From: an uncultured Lachnospiraceae bacterium
GTDB lineage: Bacteria; Bacillota; Clostridia; Lachnospirales; Lachnospiraceae
Direction: 5' to 3'
Assembly (NCBI GenBank): GCA_947565255.1
Contig: CANOFI010000160.1
Span: 1 to 5,620 of the forward strand
Length of the DNA stretch: 5,620 bases
Of the stretch, positions 1 to 4,206 are shown piece by piece. Under the pieces are notes generated by a model, which saw only the letters and a program-made list of their open reading frames with translations, was not told the origin of the DNA and did not search any database. A program made the position numbers and the translations under genes. How positions within the stretch are numbered: the stretch's first letter is position 1; each line of letters begins with the position of its first letter.

Positions 1-46
1 AAAATTGCTATGCCACAGCCTTGGCAGGCCATCGCGCAGCGATTTT
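1..46. terminator. Terminator-like inverted repeat at the left edge
   Basis: Bases 1-9 (AAAATTGCT) pair with 38-46 (AGCGATTTT) through nine pairs, one of them G-T. Inside, 11-15 (TGCCA) pairs perfectly with 22-26 (TGGCA) around a 6-nt loop, leaving 27-37 unpaired. The A4 and T4 flanks would let it work in either direction: for a gene to the left of the window, or for the leftward regulator/lipoprotein unit, which has no other visible terminator. The T run is short and the stem is interrupted, so this is tentative. A separate T6 run at 59-64 has no clear stem before it. Confidence 0.3.
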
Positions 47-91
47 GTTCAATTCCGGTTTTTTAGACAGTGAGGCTGCACAATCCGCGAT

Positions 92-98
92 GGGGAGG
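92..98 (+). promoter_or_regulatory. Ribosome binding site deciding the Cdd1-family start
   Basis: GGGGAGG lies 7 nt before the ATG at 106. No comparable site precedes the upstream in-frame GTG at 70, so initiation at 106 is favoured. Confidence 0.7.
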
Positions 99-105
99 AA
101 TTATC

Positions 106-435
106 ATGCAGAAAAAGATAAGTGAAGGTAAGTTAAAGGCTGAAAAGAAGGCACTTTCCGGCGAAGGCCCGGTCAGCGACCTGAAGGAGATACCGGGCAT
201 TGGCGCGAAGATGGCGCAGTACATGCATAATATCGGGATTCAGTGCATTGCGGACCTTAAAGGGAGAGACCCGGAGGAGCTGTATTATCTGGACTGCCTG
301 AAAAAAGGATTTCAGGAGGATCGGTGCGCGCTGTATGTGTACCGCTGCGCGGTGTATTTCGCGGAACATGAGGAGCGGGAGCCGGAAAAATTAAAGTGGT
401 GGTACTGGAAGGATAAGGAGTATCCGGAAAGCTAA
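106..435 (+). CDS. Cdd1-family helix-hairpin-helix protein
   Basis: A 109-residue protein of the Cdd1 ('pathogenicity locus') family, named after a small gene near the Clostridioides difficile toxin locus. Its molecular function is not established. Residues about 24-51 form a helix-hairpin-helix unit with the hairpin motif IPGIG at 29-33, a fold that usually contacts DNA backbone non-specifically. The family's conserved second half follows: LDCLKKGFQEDRC near 62-74, an aromatic helix around 76-86 and a C-terminal WWYWKD at 98-103. No signal peptide or TM segment is present, so it should be cytoplasmic. The frame is open from a GTG at 70, but the ATG at 106 is preferred because GGGGAGG at 92-98 lies 7 nt before it and the domain is complete from there. 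The gene converges on the lipoprotein gene with only 3 nt between the stop codons. Family assignment is from remembered motifs; DNA binding is inference. Confidence 0.82.
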   Translation: MQKKISEGKLKAEKKALSGEGPVSDLKEIPGIGAKMAQYMHNIGIQCIADLKGRDPEELYYLDCLKKGFQEDRCALYVYRCAVYFAEHEEREPEKLKWWYWKDKEYPES

Positions 436-438
436 CTT

Positions 439-981
439 TTATTCTTCTGCCAGTGATTGGTAAAACGCTTTTTCCTCTTCCGGGATTTCGGAATAAAATG
501 TCAGATATTCCCCGGGAATGTCCGCGCCTTTTATGCTTTCTTCCGCAACTTCTGTTTTTACAATATTTATACCATTGAGAGCATCCTCGTACAATGTAAC
601 CGTCATATTTTTTTCCGGTTTCTTTCGGTGAAAACGGGAAACGGGGTATTTGTAGGAGACAATATGGTATTTTTCTGCTGCGCCGGACGCGGCTTTTTCT
701 AATTCTCTCTGGTGTTCCTCAGAATCAGAGTCCGGGTCTGAATCACAGGAGGAAGAACAGTGATTAAACTGATACAATATTTCTTTATCCTTTATAGTTT
801 TTGCCGGGTTGCTCTCCCCGGGCAGATAAATCTCAAGCCGGGCCAGGTTATCCAGCTCTTCTAATGTATATTCTGCATCCTGCCCTGCGTCTCTTTGGGC
901 AGCGCATCCTGCACATAGAAGAATGCAGGAGAAGAATGTCAGCAGGAAAAATGCGGTGTTTTTAAAAAATGCTTTGTTCAT
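439..981 (-). CDS. Putative lipoprotein, function unknown
   Basis: A 180-residue protein I cannot assign to a known family. Residues 1-25 are a secretion signal: K3 and K7 followed by a hydrophobic stretch at about 9-24, then LLCAGC with the presumed lipidated Cys at 26. The lipobox is slightly unusual, with Cys rather than Leu at position -3. The mature part would sit on the outer face of the membrane. It is acidic and has a striking low-complexity patch at 74-90 with His74, Cys75, Cys79, repeated Asp/Ser and His90. After this, 104-165 look like mixed beta/alpha sequence with a basic segment (RFHRKKPEK, 116-124). AAAGGA lies a few bases before the ATG. The start is 2 nt after the stop of the XRE regulator gene, so the two are almost certainly one operon with coupled translation. 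The protein may be a sensor or accessory partner of that membrane regulator; this is inference from position only. Confidence 0.75.
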   Translation of the reverse strand: MNKAFFKNTAFFLLTFFSCILLCAGCAAQRDAGQDAEYTLEELDNLARLEIYLPGESNPAKTIKDKEILYQFNHCSSSCDSDPDSDSEEHQRELEKAASGAAEKYHIVSYKYPVSRFHRKKPEKNMTVTLYEDALNGINIVKTEVAEESIKGADIPGEYLTFYSEIPEEEKAFYQSLAEE

Positions 982-983
982 GG

Positions 984-1937
984 TTATTCCTTTCTTTCAA
1001 TTAACAGTCTGCATGCAGCAGCCAATAAGCAGCAGAACAGAATGAGTATGGGTGCGTAAGGACTCCATATGTTCGTTGCGATTCCGACTATGACTGCACC
1101 GGCGGTGACGGGGAGCGCCGCGTAGATCCAGCGGTATCTGCGAAGGGGCGTTCGTCCGGGGGTCCGGGATGCATTTCGGACGATCAGGCTGTCCGCATAC
1201 ATAGACATCCCCGACCAGACAATGAGAGACAGCCATGCCGCATCAGACAGGGTGAGAAAGATATTGCAGATATTATTTTCAAAATGAGCCAGAAAAAAAT
1301 ACTCTGCCTCGGAGCCTGCCAGCAGGATTGCCGCGCCTGCAATCATCATGACCGCATAATGTTTTCGGCATGTCTCTCTTTTTTTCTTAAATTCCTCAAA
1401 TACAAGGCCGTCTAATACAAGATGTTCAGTTCTGATTTCCTCATACTGCCTGGGAATGGAGAAATGCCAGATGATAAGGCTGATGCCGGCGGTCACTGTC
1501 ATCCAGTACAGCAGTGATAATAGGAAGTTATGGCATCCTGGACCTTCAAAGAGGCCGGACAATATAAAAAGGCAGATGCCTCCTGTGATTCGCAGCGTTT
1601 TTTGCCTGCTGTATGCCGCATATCCGTTAAGCATTTCCTGGCTTACATAATAGCCGCTGTCCGCTGGCGCGGGGTTTCTGTGGGTTTGATTCTGATTCTC
1701 TTGCTGATTCTCACCCTGCTTTTCTTTTTGACTTTCTTCATAGTCTTCCTTTAGAAGATAATCAAGGGATATCCCGAACAGATTGCTGAGCTGTATCAGT
1801 TTGCTGACCTCCGGCATCCCTTTGTCATTTGTCCATTTTCCGGCTGCCTGCCGGGATACGCCTAACTGTTCTGCCAGGTCTTCCTGGGACATGTTGTTTT
1901 CTTTCAATAATCGTTTCAGCTTTTGCCCGAATGTCAT
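984..1937 (-). CDS. Membrane-embedded XRE-family transcriptional regulator
   Basis: A 317-residue one-component regulator. Residues about 4-62 are an XRE/Cro-CI helix-turn-helix domain: GQKLKRLLKENNMSQEDLAE, then the recognition-helix region LGVSRQAAGKW at 25-35, and LSNLFGISLDYLL at 50-62. A polar Gln/Asn/Glu-rich linker follows at about 65-95. The C-terminal part has six likely membrane helices, near 117-130, 137-158, 194-209, 226-247, 270-291 and 295-313, so the DNA-binding domain would be tethered to the inner face of the membrane. XRE domains fused to multi-TM tails are common in Firmicutes, with mostly unknown signals. The frame is open to 2027, but the ATG at 1937 is chosen because AGGAGG (1947-1952) lies 9 nt upstream and the HTH domain starts there. 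The lipoprotein gene follows after 2 nt. The gene is divergent from the macrodomain gene and may autoregulate through the shared control region; that is inference. Confidence 0.88.
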   Translation of the reverse strand: MTFGQKLKRLLKENNMSQEDLAEQLGVSRQAAGKWTNDKGMPEVSKLIQLSNLFGISLDYLLKEDYEESQKEKQGENQQENQNQTHRNPAPADSGYYVSQEMLNGYAAYSRQKTLRITGGICLFILSGLFEGPGCHNFLLSLLYWMTVTAGISLIIWHFSIPRQYEEIRTEHLVLDGLVFEEFKKKRETCRKHYAVMMIAGAAILLAGSEAEYFFLAHFENNICNIFLTLSDAAWLSLIVWSGMSMYADSLIVRNASRTPGRTPLRRYRWIYAALPVTAGAVIVGIATNIWSPYAPILILFCCLLAAACRLLIERKE

Positions 1938-1946
1938 CGCTGTCTG

Positions 1947-1952
1947 CCTCCT
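1947..1952 (-). promoter_or_regulatory. Ribosome binding site of the XRE regulator
   Basis: A perfect AGGAGG on the minus strand, 9 nt before the ATG at 1937. It settles the start against the 30-codon longer frame from 2027, whose start also lies upstream of the likely promoter. Confidence 0.85.
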
Positions 1953-1964
1953 GTGAATATTTGG

Positions 1965-1988
1965 TGCAGGCTCGCATGGAGTCCTGCA
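1965..1988 (-). promoter_or_regulatory. Bulged hairpin or operator in the XRE regulator leader
   Basis: The arms TGCAGG (1965-1970) and CCTGCA (1983-1988) are perfect inverted repeats. Just inside them CTC (1971-1973) pairs with GAG (1979-1981), leaving a single bulged base at 1982 and a 5-nt loop. The result is a 9-pair stem with one bulge. It lies directly downstream of the likely -10 of the leftward promoter, at about the transcription start and first 25 transcribed bases. There is no T run after it on either strand, so it is not a terminator. It could be an operator (XRE proteins bind dyads) or an RNA leader hairpin. Confidence 0.5.
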
Positions 1989-1995
1989 GATAGCA

Positions 1996-2027
1996 ATTAT
2001 ATTACGCTCAGTTTGGAAGAAAAACAA
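1996..2027 (-). promoter_or_regulatory. Likely promoter for the regulator/lipoprotein operon
   Basis: On the minus strand there is a consensus TATAAT at 2001-1996, overlapping TAATAT at 2004-1999. The sequence TTGTTT at 2027-2022 is 17 nt from TAATAT (20 nt from TATAAT) and is a weak -35. Transcription from here would give a leader of roughly 50 nt containing the hairpin at 1965-1988. It would also start downstream of the alternative GTG/ATG candidates of the longer frame. Confidence 0.5.
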
Positions 2028-2071
2028 CCAATCTAAGGTTTCCGGGGTGTCAACTTTTAGTTTCGGAGAGA

Positions 2072-2107
2072 GGGAGCGGCGGGTTTTGGGCGTGGAAAGG
2101 AGGGGGG
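2072..2107 (+). other. G-rich tract with four G runs (possible G-quadruplex)
   Basis: Runs of three or more G occur at 2072-2074, 2081-2083, 2088-2090 and 2102-2107, separated by 6, 4 and 11 nt. They lie on the non-template strand and cover the -35 position of the rightward promoter. The long third loop makes quadruplex folding marginal; the tract could simply be a purine-rich leader. Confidence 0.3.
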
Positions 2108-2121
2108 ATGTGTGGTAGAAT
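2093..2121 (+). promoter_or_regulatory. Likely rightward promoter with extended -10
   Basis: TGGAAA (2093-2098; four of six consensus bases) is 17 nt from TAGAAT (2116-2121). TGG directly precedes that hexamer and gives the extended -10 TGn motif. The expected start at about 2128 leaves a leader of roughly 60 nt before the macrodomain ATG. It would serve macrodomain and DUF3795, and possibly the genes beyond. Confidence 0.5.
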
Positions 2122-2173
2122 AGGTATTGTGACTGATAGGCGCCAAAGAAGTGATTTTGGATTTATCTTATGA
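2108..2173 (+). CDS. Possible 21-codon upstream ORF starting MCGR
   Basis: An ATG at 2108 follows a very strong ribosome binding site, AAAGGAGG (2097-2104), and opens a 21-codon frame beginning MCGRIGIVTDRR. The frame ends in a TGA at 2171-2173 that overlaps the macrodomain ribosome binding site GAGGTG (2172-2177). That placement suits a leader peptide coupled to macrodomain translation. The first four residues also match the start of SRAP (YedK/HMCES) proteins, whose Cys2 is catalytic, so it could be a decayed gene start; nothing after residue 4 supports this. The -10 element at 2116-2121 lies inside this frame, so it could be translated only if transcription starts further upstream. Chance occurrence is quite possible. 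Confidence 0.22.
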   Translation: MCGRIGIVTDRRQRSDFGFIL

Positions 2174-2177
2174 GGTG
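2172..2177 (+). promoter_or_regulatory. Ribosome binding site deciding the macrodomain start
   Basis: GAGGTG sits 9 nt before the ATG at 2187. The in-frame GTG at 2151 has no convincing site before it, so the shorter protein is preferred. Confidence 0.75.
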
Positions 2178-2186
2178 ATTATAGAG

Positions 2187-2765
2187 ATGGAAAATAGGAA
2201 AGAAACGTTTCACAGATTAAATGCTCTTCCTGGCGGGGGAACTGAGACAAAGCTGACGGCAGTGAAAGGCGATATTACGGAAGACCACGGGGTGCAGGCG
2301 ATTGTCAATGCCGCTAACACAAGCCTCCTTGGGGGAGGCGGGGTGGACGGCGCGATTCATCGTGCCGCAGGCCCCGGATTGCTTTCTGAGTGCAGGACAC
2401 TGAACGGATGTAAGACGGGAAAGGCGAAAATCACAAAGGGATATCGTCTGCCCTGTGAGTATGTGATACATACGCCGGGGCCTTGCTGGAGCGGCGGAAG
2501 TTCCGGGGAGGAGGAGCTGCTCGCGTCGTGCTATCAGTCCTGCCTGGAGCTTGCGGCGGGCAACGGGATAAGGAGCGTGGCCTTCCCGTCCATTTCTACA
2601 GGGATATACCGGTTTCCTCTTGACCGGGCGGCAAAGATTGCAGTGAGGACGGTGAAGAAGTTCGTGCAGGAACATCCGGGGAAACTGGATGTTGTGAAGT
2701 GGGTGCTTTTTGATGAGCGGACGTTAAAAAGTTATGTCAGGGAACTGGAGGGTCAGGATATATGA
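2187..2765 (+). CDS. Macrodomain protein, MacroD/YmdB type (ADP-ribose hydrolase)
   Basis: A 192-residue cytoplasmic macrodomain protein. MacroD/YmdB-type relatives bind ADP-ribose and hydrolyse O-acetyl-ADP-ribose or remove mono-ADP-ribose from acidic residues. The diagnostic motifs are all present and in order: KGDIT at 27-31 (Asp29 should contact adenine), IVNAANTSLLGGGGVDGAIH at 39-58 with Asn41, Asn44 and the glycine loop containing Asp54, GCKTGKAKITKGYRLP at 74-89, YVIHTPGPCW at 92-101, and the phosphate-binding loop SISTGIYRFP at 135-144. The catalytic loop therefore appears intact. The length is slightly above the roughly 175-180 residues typical of YmdB, because of an N-terminal extension of about 20 residues. 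The ATG at 2187 is chosen for its ribosome binding site. The stop overlaps the next gene's start (ATGA), which implies coupled expression with the DUF3795 protein. No partner ADP-ribosyltransferase is encoded here, so the natural substrate is unknown. Confidence 0.92.
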   Translation: MENRKETFHRLNALPGGGTETKLTAVKGDITEDHGVQAIVNAANTSLLGGGGVDGAIHRAAGPGLLSECRTLNGCKTGKAKITKGYRLPCEYVIHTPGPCWSGGSSGEEELLASCYQSCLELAAGNGIRSVAFPSISTGIYRFPLDRAAKIAVRTVKKFVQEHPGKLDVVKWVLFDERTLKSYVRELEGQDI

Positions 2766-3166
2766 AAAATTTTACAAGATTAGATTTATCCCTTTCTCTG
2801 TGCGGGCTCAACTGCATGCTCTGTTCTATGCATATAAGCGGCTATTGCCCCGGCTGCGGGGGCGGGGAGGGAAACCAGTCCTGCAAGATTGCCAAGTGCA
2901 GCATGGAGCATGGCAGGCCGGAATACTGCAATGAGTGCAAGGAGTATCCCTGTGAGACCTATGAAGGGATTGACGCGTTTGACTCATTTATCACCCATTA
3001 TAATCAGAAAAAGGATTTGGAGAAGAGACAGAGAATCGGCAGTCCGGCTTATCAGGAAGAGCAGAGAGAAAAGGCGGATATCCTGCGGCATCTTTTGGAA
3101 AATTATAACGACGGGCGGCCTGCCGCCGAAAGAGAGTGCAGCCTGTATTGCAGGGCTTTTGCGTAA
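2762..3166 (+). CDS. DUF3795-like cysteine-rich protein, C-terminally altered
   Basis: A 134-residue protein resembling the DUF3795 family, of unknown function and presumed metal binding. Residues 14-64 carry ten cysteines: CGLNCMLC (14-21), CPGC (29-32), Cys41, Cys46 and CNECKEYPC (56-64). This spacing suggests zinc or iron-sulfur binding; that is inference. A charged helical region follows at about 78-115, ending in LLENYNDGR (111-119). As I recall the family, this is normally followed by roughly 50 more residues. Here the frame instead runs into PAAERECSLYCRAFA and stops, so the C-terminus looks foreign. A TGGAGGG site (2746-2752) lies 9 nt before the ATG, which overlaps the macrodomain stop by 4 nt. 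The cysteine core is complete, so the shortened product could still fold, but it may be non-functional. Confidence 0.72.
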   Translation: MKNFTRLDLSLSLCGLNCMLCSMHISGYCPGCGGGEGNQSCKIAKCSMEHGRPEYCNECKEYPCETYEGIDAFDSFITHYNQKKDLEKRQRIGSPAYQEEQREKADILRHLLENYNDGRPAAERECSLYCRAFA

Positions 3167-3215
3167 AATGGCAGATGAAAGGCAGATTGTATTGAAATTG
3201 CGAAAGAAAAGGTGA
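3119..3215 (+). pseudogene. Displaced C-terminal tail of the DUF3795 gene
   Basis: In the frame one base ahead of the DUF3795 gene, an open stretch encodes KESAACIAGLLRKMADERQI and then VLKLRKKR, ending at TGA 3213-3215. This resembles the basic C-terminal end I remember for full-length DUF3795 proteins. It suggests that an internal segment after NDGR was deleted with a change of frame at about 3113-3130, leaving this tail untranslated. The stop overlaps the GTG proposed for the response regulator, an arrangement usual in a compact operon. The reading depends on remembered homologues. Confidence 0.4.
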
Positions 3216-4012
3216 AGGAAAGTTTGGCGGATAGAAAAAGAGCGGCGAATAAGGAAAGGAAAAAGTATGCACAGCCTGAAAGGGATGTCCTTACAATCGG
3301 GATTATCGAGGATGACAGGCTTTTGAATCAGGCGTTGGACATGAGCCTGAAAAACACGGGGTATGCCACTGTCTGCGCGCGTACAAGAAAGGATGCGCTG
3401 TCTTTGATGGGGAAGGGAGAGGCTTTGCTCTTGATTGACATCGGGCTCCCGGATGGAGACGGCATCTGTCTGTATCAGGAATTGCAGGGCAAATGCCGGC
3501 CGAAGTTTCAGGGGGGCGCTCAGATGCAGCCGTCAGCCGATTGTGAAATCCCTGCCATTTTCCTGACAGCCAGAGATGAGGAGCGGGATATGCTTGCCGC
3601 TTTTGATATCGGCGCGGATGATTATGTGGTCAAGCCGTTTTCCATGAAAGTGCTGCTGAAAAGAATCGAGGCTGTGCTGAGGCGAAAGAGCGGGGAGAAT
3701 GAGGAGAGGACGGTGTGCGCGGGGGAGCTTGTCCTGTACCCGGACAGAAAGCGGGCGTTTATAAAAGGGGAGGAGATTTCCCTGACGGGGAAGGAGTACC
3801 GGCTGTTGGAATATTTAATGGAGAATCAGGGGCAGGTGCTCACAAAGGAAAACATACTGGAGCATGTGTGGGGGCTTGACGGGCAGTTTGTGGTGGACAA
3901 TACGGTGAGCGTCACGATAAACCGGCTGCGGAGGAAGATTTCACCGGGCGGTGAGGAGGCTTGCTGCATTAAAAATGTGTTTGGGTTTGGATACCGGATA
4001 GACGGCAGATAA
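3212..4012 (+). CDS. OmpR/PhoB-family response regulator
   Basis: A 266-residue cytoplasmic DNA-binding response regulator. The receiver domain covers about 27-157, with acidic pocket Asp34/Asp35, phosphoacceptor Asp76 (LLIDIGLPDGDG), Thr119 (FLTAR) and Lys141 in VVKPFS. The winged-helix output domain covers about 168-264: LTGKEYRLLEYLMENQGQVL, VWG at 219-221, VSVTINRLRRKI at 232-243 and the wing GFGYRI. Two oddities stand out. The receiver has an extra segment of about 16 residues (95-111, Gln/Gly/Met-rich) before EIPAIFLTAR, where relatives have only a few residues. The start is also unclear: GTG 3212 has little ribosome binding site, while TTG 3224 has AAGGTG 9 nt upstream, and both give a basic extension of more than 20 residues before the receiver. 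The histidine kinase gene downstream is the evident partner. Targets cannot be read from the window. Confidence 0.92.
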   Translation: MKESLADRKRAANKERKKYAQPERDVLTIGIIEDDRLLNQALDMSLKNTGYATVCARTRKDALSLMGKGEALLLIDIGLPDGDGICLYQELQGKCRPKFQGGAQMQPSADCEIPAIFLTARDEERDMLAAFDIGADDYVVKPFSMKVLLKRIEAVLRRKSGENEERTVCAGELVLYPDRKRAFIKGEEISLTGKEYRLLEYLMENQGQVLTKENILEHVWGLDGQFVVDNTVSVTINRLRRKISPGGEEACCIKNVFGFGYRIDGR

Positions 4013-4046
4013 AGCGCGGGAGGAAGGACATAACCGGGGGAAAGAC

Positions 4047-4206
4047 AGCATGGTATATGTGAAGGATATACGGAGGCTGGCGTAGCATATGTGAAGGATA
4101 TACAGAGGCTGGCGTGGCGTGTGCGAAAGATAGGCAGAGGCTGGCATGTGTGACGGAAGGGCGGACAGAGGATAGCATGATATGTGTATGGAGATGATAT
4201 TTGGAG
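4047..4206 (+). repeat. Degenerate tandem repeats of about 32 bp before the kinase gene
   Basis: Units can be read at 4047-4083 (37 nt), 4084-4115 (32), 4116-4147 (32) and 4148-4178 (31), with a partial fifth unit from about 4174 into the kinase gene. Units 1 and 2 are nearly identical (AGCAT..ATGTGAAGGATATAC.GAGGCTGGCGT) and later units are more diverged. The purine block CGGAGG or CAGAGG recurs at 4071, 4103, 4135 and 4166, giving spacings of 32, 32 and 31. The last of these (AGAGGA, 4167-4172) is the kinase's ribosome binding site, 9 nt before its ATG. Unit 1 also contains the perfect inverted repeat GTATAT (4053-4058) / ATATAC (4066-4071) around 7 nt. No CRISPR-like spacers are present. 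The rest of the gap, 4013-4046, shows no terminator or promoter that I can support. Confidence 0.75.

Noticed and set aside
428..440. Hairpin AAAG/CTTT between the convergent genes as a terminator
   Set aside because: It has only four A-T-rich pairs and no GC stem, too weak for intrinsic termination.
2048..2053. Perfect TTGACA on the minus strand as the -35 of the regulator promoter
   Set aside because: At 17 nt spacing the -10 would be TGGTTG, which is not a -10. The TATAAT lies far too distant, so the hexamer is probably coincidental.
2217..2675. 152-residue ORF on the minus strand inside the macrodomain gene
   Set aside because: It lies opposite a clearly conserved gene and shows no recognisable motif; it is a shadow frame.
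2187..3166. DarT/DarG-like toxin-antitoxin reading of the macrodomain gene and its partner
   Set aside because: The macrodomain has MacroD/YmdB-type motifs. The neighbour is a cysteine-rich DUF3795-like protein with no ADP-ribosyltransferase motifs. No transferase or sirtuin gene is in the window.
3941..4178. Overlapping minus-strand ORFs of 68-69 residues across the gap between regulator and kinase
   Set aside because: They are low-complexity translations of the tandem repeat in two frames, with no domain or convincing ribosome binding site.
4047..4206. CRISPR array
   Set aside because: The repeats abut with no unique spacers, diverge progressively and end in the kinase's own start region. 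No cas genes are present.
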